Below are positions 1-10,002 of a DNA stretch of 64,000 nt, piece after piece. Under the pieces are notes generated by a model. The model saw only the letters and a list, made by a program, of their open reading frames with translations, did not search any database and was not told where the DNA came from. Position 1 is the stretch's first letter, and every line of letters starts with the position of its first letter. Origin of the DNA: Halichondria panicea (Eukaryota > Porifera > Demospongiae > Suberitida > Halichondriidae); assembly GCF_963675165.1 (NCBI RefSeq), contig NC_087389.1, positions 5,306,120 through 5,370,119 on the forward strand, written 5' to 3'. The position numbers and the translations under genes were made by a program.

Positions 1-2
1 CC

Positions 3-452
3 CAATCTATCCACGAAAGGATTCACTTCTCTTTAAACGAATTCGAATCAAAAATGAAAGACGGTTGCAAACCAACTGTCAAAATCGCTCATGGCTACAA
101 TAGAATTGATATTCCTACACTACCAACTGTCAAGCAACATGGAAAACAGTGGCTTGTTGCTTTCTCCCCAGTAGTGGCAGGTTGTCACCTGATAACTGTC
201 ACCATAGATACAGAAATCACAGGAAACGTAGTTCAAAATGAGAGGATCATGATCGAAAACAGAGAATCGATTCAGCCGGGTAACAAAGTAGAACGAGGTC
301 CTGATTGGAATGATATAGATCAGCGGCACTGTGTTGGTGAGGTTTTGAGTGTGAGCGAGGACGATTCGGTGAGAGTTCAGTGGAGAGATGGGACAGAAGG
401 AGAATACAAGTGGGGGCAGGATGACTTATACGAGGTGCAGCTAAAAATGTGA
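3..452 (+). CDS. 3' end of a filamin-repeat plus MIB/HERC2-domain protein (5' part outside window)
   Basis: The reading frame is open from the window edge (first full codon at 3) to a stop at 450-452, so this is a C-terminal fragment of about 149 residues; the Met at 54 need not be the start. The first half has the beta-strand pattern of a filamin/ABP280-type Ig repeat (WLVAFSPVVAGCHLITV). The last 60 residues match a MIB/HERC2 domain: PGNKVERGPDW, then VRVQW, then YKWG and YEVQL. MIB/HERC2 domains occur in Mind-bomb and HERC2 ubiquitin ligases. A filamin repeat followed by MIB/HERC2 suggests a ligase-like relative of the neighbouring TRIM genes, but no RING or B-box is visible here because the 5' end is missing. 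Both domain calls are from motif recognition only. Confidence 0.65.
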   Translation, partial: QSIHERIHFSLNEFESKMKDGCKPTVKIAHGYNRIDIPTLPTVKQHGKQWLVAFSPVVAGCHLITVTIDTEITGNVVQNERIMIENRESIQPGNKVERGPDWNDIDQRHCVGEVLSVSEDDSVRVQWRDGTEGEYKWGQDDLYEVQLKM

Positions 453-1379
453 CTCGATCTATACAATTAGAAACAATAAAGTGCACGTAGTTAATACTCT
501 TTCAACTATAGTCTATAGTAATAATTACCTTGCGCACATGTAAAAGTTGAACACTTTAAAACTTGATTTTGAGCTCATAATTCTAAAACAACTTTCAAAT
601 TGTATGTCAAAAAAATCGATGTATATACGCAACATGCATAATTATAAAGAATGGGGGGAGGCCCTGCAACACAAGAGGGTTAGATATTCATAATTACCAC
701 AGGTATTCCAGGTATAGTGTAACTAATATCAGGCAGTATTAATTATAGTTTTAGCTGGCAGACAGCGTACAGGACGGGACATAAACACAATATGTACATG
801 TTACGATGTAGCACAACGGTGAATGTAATTTTATGTAGCCACAGGTACACTAAAAAAAACTTAACGTCCAAAGAATTCACATTATATACATGTACAACTG
901 AGTACAATCCCCATTTGTATACTCAAGCCATGTAACAGTATCATATCACAATTACACAAACAGCAAGCCACAAATACAAATTAGAACACACCACAGATAG
1001 AGCAATATGCACCTGCTATAGTCAGAATGCAACTGCACTGCCATGTTAAAATGATAACGTGCATGCACTGTACGTACAATTACCCAAGTTTGAACATTAT
1101 ACATATACCATGCATTAGTATACACGTTTACATTTACAATCCTGTTAACTATAATAAGCAACCTTAATATCAAGCCTATATATGAAAAGGTCAGTGGTGG
1201 TGTTGATGTGGTATGGTGGGGCTATGGGTCGAAGGCAACAGTGTTACCTTTTCTTAAGACTCATTTAGTAATGACCAATTCATAATATTTCTAAGATTGT
1301 ATAGTTCAGGGAATGAGCAAAGAAAACTTGATGCCATAATTTCACAGAATAGCAAGCCACTAATTATTGATAGAGTATA
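453..1379. other. intergenic region upstream of TRIM-1
   Basis: No convincing coding region. AT-rich sequence with short low-complexity stretches. From about 1340 it contains the block (AGCAAGCCACTAATTATTGA) that recurs upstream of several other TRIM loci in the window. Confidence 0.5.
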
Positions 1380-1393
1380 CACCACAGATAAGA
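1380..1393 (+). promoter_or_regulatory. conserved upstream motif of TRIM-1 (RUNX-like plus GATA-like)
   Basis: CACCACAGATAAGA lies about 150 bp upstream of the TRIM-1 start codon. ACCACA matches the RUNX core and AGATAAG matches WGATAR. The same string recurs upstream of other TRIM loci. The sites are seen in sequence; their function is inferred. Confidence 0.4.
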
Positions 1394-1538
1394 TTCGGAC
1401 TATATTGCAGAATTCCTAGCAAATACTCCACAACAAAGGCAGGGACACCACCATTATTTTAGGCAGCCTATTTAATAGGCAACGCATAAGGTCAGTATCA
1501 GATTAGTTCAGCAGATCCAGAGATCTAGAGAATGAGCA

Positions 1539-3159
1539 ATGGCGGAGAGTGCAGTGAAAGAAGAGCTGAAATGTTCCATTTGCTTGGATAATTTCAAGAA
1601 TCCCAAAGTGTTGCCGTGTTGTCACAGCTTCTGTCTCCATTGTCTGGAGGGAGCTCATGAGAGAACCAAGCACAAGAAAAACCTAACCTGTCCTCAGTGC
1701 AAGGCTAAACAGCAGGTGACAACTACACGCTATAATTATGTATACATGCATGCAAGACCTGTTTAAAGTGTGCAAACTATGCATGTACTGACATCACAGT
1801 ATACACACTTACTGTAAAGTTGGCTTATATTATAATTATATACAGGTTCCTATCAATGGTCCCTGTGGTTTCCCCGATGACTACACCCTTGCCAATGAAA
1901 AACAAGCTACTACAACCACACCAGTTTGTGAGCAATGTGACGATAGCAACAAACCAGTGGCGTACTGCCACACCTGCTCAGACTACCTGTGTGAAGAGTG
2001 CTTGAAAGATCACAAAAGAGTAAAAGCTCTTCGAGATCACAAGACAGTCAATATCACTCCTGGAAACGCTCTTGATATCGAGCCCCGGTCAAAGAAAAGC
2101 TATTCGTGTAGTATTCATCCCGAAAAACCACTAGAGCTTTACTGCAAGAGTTGTAAGAGCTTGGCCTGCCTCCTGTGCTTTGTGGGGCTACACAACGGCC
2201 ATGACATTGGAAGAATGAATGGTAAAGCAAGACAAGAAGTGGAAAAAACTATCAACAATCTTGTGAAAGAAACAGATTCCAAATTGACAGAATTCAAAGA
2301 CAATTTAAAATACGTCTCTGCCCTTGCAAAGGAAAAAACAGAAGTTTCAACTCCACTCAAAGTTGAAGTCGATAAGAAGGTTGACTTTCTCATCCAACAA
2401 CTTGAAGCAAGGCGTAAAGAACTACACAAGGAGATTGACGATGCTTGTACGGAAGTCCTCAAAGAGCTATGGGCGCAAAAAGAATACCATGAGACAGCCA
2501 TTACGAGCATGGAGGGTGCTTTGAGCTTTGCCAGAAGAGCTCTAGCCTGCAAGGAAGACACGGAACTACTGGCCCTCTGTGCACAAATCACCTCCAGACT
2601 GAAAGACCTGAGTCAGCTGAAATTTGACAGTCGAGCCATAGAGAAAATCGAAATAACAACCCTCGAATTCAAAGAAAGTAATGAACAAATGCCTGTATTT
2701 GCACAGCCTTTGGGGAAAGTTTCTAAAATGGGAAGGTCACCAGTCGGTGCTAAACTTGTTGGGAAATTACGATCAACAGCTGCTACGCCAACCATACAAG
2801 TCACCACCGATAAACAAGAAAATCGTGTCCTATGTCCTTTGGATGAAAACGCTTGCATTCAAGTTACAGCAAGAGTGAATATGAATGGAAACAATCCTGC
2901 TCTAAAAAACACAAAACTAACCATTTCAGTCGAATCAAATGTGGGTTTTGGTAATACTAGACGCCAACCAGCACTTTTATACGGTGCTGAACAATTGCAA
3001 ATAGATACTCAAGAGAATGCTCAACCCAATAGTTGGACAGTGATAGTCAAGCCTAAAAGTATCGGGGAATGCAGAGTAATATTTCGAGTACGTGGGAAAT
3101 ATGGAGACACACATCTGAATGGTAGTGCTGAACATATTGTTGAAGCATACAACATTTAA
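1539..3159 (+). CDS. TRIM-1: RING / B-box 1 / B-box 2 / coiled-coil / filamin-like protein (TRIM45-like)
   Basis: Two exons, 1539-1715 and 1846-3159, joined at a phase-0 GT-AG intron (CAG|GTGAC and TACAG|GTT), give 496 residues. The RING is a complete C3HC4: C12, C15, C27, H29, C32, C35, C51, C54. B-box 1 spans about 87-125 (C87, C90, C100, C103, C108, C111, H115, H124). B-box 2 spans 147-178 (C147, H150, C159, C162, C167, C170, H175, H178). A coiled coil follows at about 185-330, and the last 130 residues form a filamin/Ig-like domain (NSWTVIVKPK near its end). There is no NHL or SPRY domain. RING, two B-boxes, coiled coil and filamin is the TRIM45 architecture, so E3 ubiquitin-ligase activity in the cytoplasm is expected. 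Its C-terminal class (KLVGKLRSTAA) is shared with TRIM-10 and the 35-kb fragment, not with its neighbour TRIM-2. The gene lies outside the ALDH1L2 transcription unit. Confidence 0.88.
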
Positions 3160-3598
3160 CTTTGTTGAACTCCTAAACGCATTTGACAGAGAGTATAATT
3201 GTGCAATTAACTCAGTTTATATCGTGCACGTAATTATTAAACTACGCAACAATTATTATGCAGCACATAAATTATAATCAAGCAAAGACTGTGTGATACA
3301 TTATACTCACATCTTTGCTAAACATTGACTTTACGGTGGTGCATGGCCATTCTTAATAATTTATTATAACGTGTACGTGTACGTGTACTATATGCAAAGT
3401 ATAAGGGAGGCCGGGGTGTGGCTATTTAGTGTCCATGTATGAATGCACAAGAAGTTTACCTTGTGATTATATAAACACGGTTATAACAATGAACTATTAC
3501 TTTCATATTGCTTGTATAAAGCACCAGTTCAGAGAAGGGAGAAATATTAATATTGTTTCACAAAGTAGCAATTAAGCCACATTGGTAGACATGCAACA
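3160..3598. other. TRIM-1/TRIM-2 intergenic spacer
   Basis: No gene seen. AT-rich, with a short GTACGTGTAC-type repeat near 3370 and, at its right end, the upstream block shared with other TRIM loci. Confidence 0.4.
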
Positions 3599-3612
3599 CA
3601 CCACAGATAAGA
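3599..3612 (+). promoter_or_regulatory. conserved upstream motif of TRIM-2
   Basis: CACCACAGATAAGA, identical to the TRIM-1 copy, about 106 bp before the TRIM-2 start codon. Confidence 0.4.
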
Positions 3613-3717
3613 TTGGTTAGACTAGGGTTATCTTATCCAGGATTCCACAAAAAACCTTACAAAGGGGGAAAAGCGGGTCAGAATCACATGATTTCAGCAG
3701 ATCTAGAGAAACAAGCA

Positions 3718-5351
3718 ATGGCAGAGAGTGCAGTGAAAGAAAAGCTGAAATGTTCCATTTGCTTGGACAATTTCAAGAATCCCAAAGTGTTGCCATGTTG
3801 TCACAGCTTCTGTCTCCATTGTCTGGAGGAAGCTCACGAAAAAACCCAAGACAATAAAAACCTAACCTGCCCTGAATGCAAGGCTAATCATCAGGTAAAC
3901 TAAACTGTAGCATTTTTAAGAACTATCTGGTATCTGTTTACGTATAGCTACATGGCGTGTATACTAAAATTGGCTTCACAAAGCAGGTAGAAAACAAACA
4001 AACTATATACGTTATATGTACATGTATACAAAACCTGTTCAAAGTAAGCTATAGCTGGTTTATACATACATATAATTATGCATGATATTGTACTGACACA
4101 AAGTATATAAACACTAACATCAAAGTTGGCTTTATATTGCAGGTTTCTACCAATGGTCCCCGTGGTTTCCCTGACGACTACACACTAGCTAATCAAAAAC
4201 ACGCCCCAACAACCACACCAGTTTGTGAGCAATGCGGCGACAAGACCAAACCAGTGGAGTACAGTGACACCTGCTCAGAGTACCTATGTGAAGAGTGTTT
4301 GAGAGCCCCCAAAAAACATAAGGGTGATCAAAATCACGAGACAGTCATTAAAGACCAGTCAAAGAAGAGCTATTTGTGTAGTGTGCACCCCGAAGAACCA
4401 CTTAGGCTTTACTGCAAGAGTTGTAAGAGCTTGGCCTGCTTCCTGTGCTTTGTGGAGCTACACAACGGCCATGAAAATGAGATCATTGATAACAAAATAA
4501 AACAAGAAGTGGAACAAAGTATCAACAATCTGGTAAAAGTAACAGATTTGAAATTGAAGGAATTTGAAGAAAGCTTGAAATATGTTTCTGCCCTTGAAAC
4601 GGAAAAAGCAGAAGCTTCCATTACACTCAAAACTCAAGTCGATAAGGAAGTACATTTTCTCACCCAACAACTTGAAGCAAGGCGTAAAGAACTACACAAG
4701 GAGATTGACGATACTTGTACAAAGGACCTCAATAAATTGTGTGTACAGAAAGAATACCACGAGACAGCCATTACGAGCATGGAGGATGCTCTAAGCTTTG
4801 CTAGAAGAGCTCTAGCCTGCAAGGAAGACACGGAACTACTGGCTCTCTGCAAATTGAAAGAGCTGAGTCAGCTAAAATGGGATAGTCAAGAAACTGAGGA
4901 AATCGAAATTACAACCATCGAATTCAAATATCCTCAGGAGAGGGAAGCAGATACGGCAGTTGGGAAGATACAAACAGAAGTACATACGCCAGATATACAA
5001 ATTACCACAGAAGAGCTGCATAATCATGTTCAATTTTCTGATGGTTGTAGTATTACGTTTCAAGTAACGGCAGTAGTGAATTTTAAATGGAAATCGAAAA
5101 CCCCTAAACTAACCGCTTCAGCAACTTATAGATCCCAGCAGTACAAATTGTATGAAAATATAACTGAAGAAAATGCTACAGCAAACAGTTGGACAGTCAA
5201 GTTTACTCCTAAAGAACCAAGTATTTACACGATTACATTTCAAGTCAATGGGGACTATGGAGGCACATGCCTATACCAAAGTGCTGAATACCGAATCGAA
5301 GTATATAACACTATACAAAATCTGCCCAAGCATTTACGAGCACTAACTTAG
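3718..5351 (+). CDS. TRIM-2: TRIM45-like protein with a degenerate B-box 1
   Basis: Exons 3718-3894 and 4143-5351 (phase-0 intron, CAG|GTAAAC to GCAG|GTT) give 461 residues. The frame is open upstream to 3613, but the start at 3718 aligns with the MAESAV start of every sister locus. The RING is intact. B-box 1 is damaged: the usual YCHTC is YSDTC, losing a zinc-ligand Cys, and the stretch after CEECL reads RAPKKHKGDQ with the usual His replaced. B-box 2 keeps its ligands ([13 protein letters not shown], then CFVELHNGH). Coiled coil and filamin-like domain follow, with a slightly shorter coiled coil because the ALCAQVTSR stretch is reduced to ALC. The C-terminal domain is of the common class ([21 protein letters not shown]). 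The frame is intact, so it is probably a functional gene with a relaxed B-box 1. Confidence 0.87.
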
Positions 5352-5486
5352 TGTTGTAGAACTGCATCATGCAATGTCTGGTCATTATTATTAGCTATGT
5401 ATCAGATGCAAATAATTATTATAACTGCTTTTCTATACATAATTATTATTGTACACACATACACTGTTCATGTAACTCATTTTTGT

Positions 5487-6250
5487 ACGGTGGCCCTGAG
5501 GTACACACCTACTCCATTTTTCATTTGCGGTTCATTTCGCAGTTCAACTGCCCTTCTGCAGTTCACTTTGCAGTTCACTTTGCAGTTCACTTTTGCAGTT
5601 TGCTTCTGCAGTTCAGTTTTTTAGTTCTCTTCTGCACTTCACTTTTGCAGTTCGCTTTTGCAGTTCACTTCTATATTATAGGGGTATTCAATGTCTGCAT
5701 AGTTATTACATCCTATTCTATTAACCTATACCGTTGAGTTGTTGTGTATAGATAAATGTGCCATGATAAACACAGATACAGACAGACAGACACAGCAGAG
5801 ATAGATAATTATTAGACAATAGCCTTGTAGATCTATAGCCTCGATCCCAACCCCTCTCATGTCTTTCTCAACTGAGAGCGGCCTGGAATCGAGGCTAGTC
5901 GCTTTAACTGAAGCAGCTATATCAATGATCCAGACGCCTTCAGAGCAGCCCTAGCTGATGTGAGATCTGATGCCAGCCAGACTAATTGGTGAGTATTAGT
6001 GATGTCAGTGATTGAGTAAAAAGCGAACTGCAAAAGCAAATTGCAAAAGCAAACTGCAAAAGTGAACTGCAAAAGCGAACTGCAAAAGTGAACTGCAGAA
6101 GAGAACTGAAAAACTGAACTGCAGAAGCAAACTGCAAAAGTGAACTGCAAAGTGAACTGCAGAAGCGTAGTTGAACTGCAGAAGGGCAGTTGAACTGCGA
6201 AATGAACCGCAAATGAAAAATGGAGTAGGTGTGTACCTCAGGGCCACCGT
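5487..6250. repeat. foldback element: long inverted repeat with an internal 12-bp minisatellite
   Basis: The left arm (about 5487-5672) starts ACGGTGGCCCTGAGGTACAC and runs into repeated TTTGCAGTTCAC units. The right arm (about 6018-6250) is its reverse complement and ends GTGTACCTCAGGGCCACCGT. The arms enclose about 345 bp of unrelated sequence. Open frames across the element are by-products of the repeat units and not genes. Confidence 0.8.
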
Positions 6251-7448
6251 ATTTTTGTTTTCTTCTTCTTAGCACATGTATGCATGCCATCAAGTACAAG
6301 TATGTGTGTGTGTGTGTAGAATGTTACAGCTGCTCTTTTTTGGATTGCAATTAGTGGATTTACAAAACAATGCTTCGTTCTCGAGTTATATGGCTAGTTT
6401 GCTTACTTTGTTGCAGGCGGGAGGGGGTGAAATGATGGGGTGCTTGTAATGGCCGGTTTCTTGTATATGTATGTTACCAGCTGTCGGAGTAGTCTGTGCT
6501 AGTAGCTTGCTGCTATACATGTATACATGCACTAATTAAATGCCTATAGGGGGTTGAAAAACAGATGCCATGCATTGGCAGGGGCGAATCTAGAGAGTAG
6601 CAGAGAGTGCTCAATCACCCCCTTGACCTTTGAGAATTTAATCAGTTATCTGTATGTGTGTGTCTCACTCATTGACTGATTGAAGACTGAAGTCACTCCT
6701 AGACTTGGTACTAGCTGAGTACGAGTATAGCTGTAGACCTAAACATTTCATTTTAAAAATACGAAAAGGGTTGGACTAACTAATAGTGCAGATAACTGAC
6801 TAAAGATTCTGAAGAGACTGCAACAGCCTTCACTGTAAGTAAAAAATTAGCCATAACTGGAGAACAAAGCTTTAGTTGCATATATATCCACGAATCAAAA
6901 TCTAAGAGAATATGGCTAGAAGCCTACAGAAGCTGTTAGTTTATGTTGCATTGCAACCGTTGAGCAGACACAGTCAGCTTTACCATATCCCTTGCATGTG
7001 CGGCTACGCCTCACTACATGCATGCAGCTAGTTACTCACAATACAGCACTGCATGCACATGCAGTGTCACTCAAATACAGTTGTGCAACACTATATATAT
7101 ATATTAAGGATACGTGCCTCAGTAATAATATATAATTACTATAATATTATGGTTAAGCAACTCTATGGTATGACTGGAAAATGAGCCCCACCTATCCTCG
7201 GAATTCCCTTACATATAATAAACAACAAGCCTCAAGTTTGAGTTTCATGGTAAGCCCAGTAGTTAGACAAGCTAGAAAGTGAATGTGTCCATTGCTTAGC
7301 CAGTAGACATGCAGACACAATGAATGTGATATCCTTCACTGAACTAAGCCATAATTTTCTATCTTTTAGGTTGTTGCTGCTTTATCGTTAGAACGCCATC
7401 TGCTGTATTGCTGTAAAATATTGCCAATCAATATTCTAGTATTTATAA
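6251..7448. other. region before the NLR pseudogene, with dispersed repeat
   Basis: No gene seen. From about 6870 to 7130 there is a dispersed repeat (CCACGAATCAAA, GCAACCGTTGAGCAG, TTGTGCAACACTA, CTCAGTAATAATAT) that recurs at about 10340-10580 and in part near 52275. A possible splice acceptor (TATCTTTTAG) lies at about 7370, just before the NACHT frame. Confidence 0.55.
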
Positions 7449-10002
7449 AGAATCATTGCTAGAATTCGCCGAAAGTACAAAGGAAGACTCTTAAATCGTG
7501 AAGAGCAATGGCCACCAGTTAGAGGAGACAGGCTCATCAACTTACAGTTAGTGGAGGCTGACAAGAAAGAAGGATTTAGAGCCGGCTTGCCACAACATGG
7601 TGCACCTGATGATAATGTCAAGCGTACTCCAATTCTCCATGGCGACCTGTTCAAAATCGAAAAAAGCAAAAAACCAGCCAAGAAGCTCATTGTTGAAGGC
7701 AATGCTGGGATTGGTAAAACCACACTGTGTACCATGCTATGCTTGCTGAAGGGTGGGCAAAGGGCAAGATCCTAACACAATTTGACTGTGTTCTGTTGCT
7801 TCCACTGAGAGAACATGGAGTATCTTCAGCCGCAAGTCTTACTGAGCTGTTCAAACTTCTCCACTCCAGTGAGAGGATCCGCACATCTGTTATAGAAGAG
7901 TTGGAGGAGAGAGAGGGAGAAGGTGTCCTCATCATAGCTGATGGCTGGGATGAGCTTAGTTGCAGAAAATCGTTTGAAAATGTCCTTTCTTTACAAACTT
8001 TTCTTTGGTGATTTTCTTCCATTTGCTTCTATTCTTCTAACGTCCCGACCTTCTGCTTCAGCTCCTCTTCACAACCTTCCTTCTGTGAATCGCTTGGTTG
8101 AGGTAGTTGGTTTTAATGAGGAGAATATCAAGCAGTACATAGAATCAGAATTTGAGCAATTCCCAGAGAAAGCTTCTTCTCTTATCGAGCAACTTGAGAA
8201 CAACCCGGTCATTCAGAGTGTGTGTTCTGTACCCCTCAATTGCGCCATTGTTTGTAACTTGTGGCATAATTTAGACCAAGAGCTTCCTCGTATGCTAACT
8301 GAGCTGTACACTCAAATTGTTCTTAGTATTATCCTTCGCAATGTCAAAAAGAAGTTCCCTGATTGTCCAATTAGCCTCAATGGGTTTGATGAGATTCCAA
8401 ATGACCTGCAAGACGTATTTTGGTTGATTTGTAAGTTTGCCTACGAGTGCTTATTATTAGATCAGCTGGTTTTCTCAGAAGCTAAATTGTCCTCTCGGCT
8501 TACCCGAAGTTGGTGACAAGTTGCTGTGCTTTGGTCTGTTGCAGTCTGCACGATCACTTTTACCTGTTGGTCATGGCCTGTCTTTTCACTTTGCTCACCT
8601 GACCATCCAGGAGTTCTTGGCTGCCCTCCATCTTGCTACTCTGCCCAATGAGGAGAAACTGAAGGTGGTTAAGGCTCATTCTAAGAGTGGAAGTTTTGAC
8701 GTGGTGTGGAGATTTATGTTTGGTCTTGCTAGTAAGCACCATGGTAGTCGTAGCGATAAGGTGATCAGTTTAGATGATGGTTTGATGGATAAATGTCTTG
8801 TGGCTGAAAAGTTTTATCATGGTGTTTTGGCTTTATGTCATGCTGCTTTTGAAGCTTCAGACCCTAGCATCTCAATAGAAGGTATGGAAAATATCTATTA
8901 GACCGTAATTTCTACACTCCCTTTGACCGTGTAGCTAGCTTCTATGTTCTTCGTATGCTGAAATATGTGATGATTTGGTTATCAGAATGGGTGTTTGTGT
9001 AATAAATGATAAACTATTGAAGGAAATAACTGACATACTTTCTAATGCAAATGGTAAACTGCAAGTCGGCCAATTATATCTCCAACAGACTAATTTGACA
9101 AAGGTGTTGCTGAACTATTCAAGAGAGCCTCAGCTGCCTTTACAACTTTAGAACATCTCCTTCTGCATCACAACAACTTCACTGACATCATGTCATCATT
9201 CACGCAAACATCTTGTATGAGCCTCAGAAAACTGAACTTATCTCAAAATCCTTTTGAAGTTTCTGGTATACAGTCATTAGAGACAGCTGTACGGGCAGGA
9301 GTTCTTGTTAACATTAGGTCGCTGTTCTTGTCCAACATCGTCACTGATGATGCTGACGTCAATGGAGCTCTACTAACCACCCTCTTACAGTCCATTGCCT
9401 CTCACTGTGCTGAACTAAGACGCTTAGACCTTTCTCATAATAATCTTGGTTTACCTGGATTATGTTCAGTTGTTGAGAACATTCCGCTACGATTGGATGA
9501 CATTGAATTAAGAGCTACCCATCTCACCACTTCATTTCACTCACAGTCTCAATACACAGTCACCTGTGAGATGCTGAACATCAACGCAAACAGTTTAACG
9601 ATGATGGATCTGACTGGCTCTAATTTCAGTGGAGGTGCTGGAACTCTTTTACTGGCGAAGTTTCTTCAAGCATTTCAATCACTGAAACGTCTTTACTGTC
9701 TTGACTGTTCTCTCACCTCTGCCGACATCATAATGCTTATCCACCATCTCAAGTCTGCTAATGTGGTATGTATATATAAGACTTTAAATAGGTTGTATCT
9801 CAACAACAACTCCATTGATGATGAGGGAGTGATGGCTCTCACTGAGTGTCTACCAGAGCTGTTTCCTAGACTGAACAAGTTCGAGTTAAAATTCCAGGAT
9901 GGTGTTGTTCTCCGTGGTAATCCTGTGAGCAAGGAGTTGACACTCATGGAAACAGTAAATAATTGTTACAGTTTGTTGGTAAAATTGGTTATAATTATAT
10001 AG
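7449..10002 (+). pseudogene. NACHT-LRR (NLR-type) pseudogene
   Basis: Pieces of one NLR-like protein lie in order but in shifting frames. 7449-7775 has EEQWPPVRGD and the Walker A motif GNAGIGKTT. 7727-8011 has DCVLLLPLREH and the Walker B-like VLIIADGWDEL. 7941-8516 has the sensor-like ILLTSRPSA and the winged-helix region. 8521-8901 has FHFAHLTIQEFLAALH, typical of the end of NACHT modules. 9190-10002 is one open frame of leucine-rich repeats (LRRLDLSHNNLG, LNRLYLNNNSI). Frameshifts lie near 7740, 7990 and 8505, with more between 8890 and 9190. No intron signals explain them, so the gene is dead or badly assembled. Intact NLRs are cytoplasmic sensors that oligomerise through NACHT. No N-terminal CARD or death domain is visible upstream. 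Confidence 0.8.

Noticed and set aside
1539-5351. NHL or SPRY domains at the ends of the TRIM proteins
   Set aside because: The C-terminal 120-140 residues show one Ig/filamin-like strand pattern only; no repeated NHL blades or SPRY motifs.
5369-6299. Leu/Phe/Cys/Ser-rich open frames on both strands
   Set aside because: They are translations of the 12-bp minisatellite in the foldback element.
7370-10002. Spliced functional NLR gene with introns explaining the frame changes
   Set aside because: The frame changes occur within continuous conserved NACHT sequence with no gap for an intron, and adjacent frames overlap by a few codons, as expected of indels.
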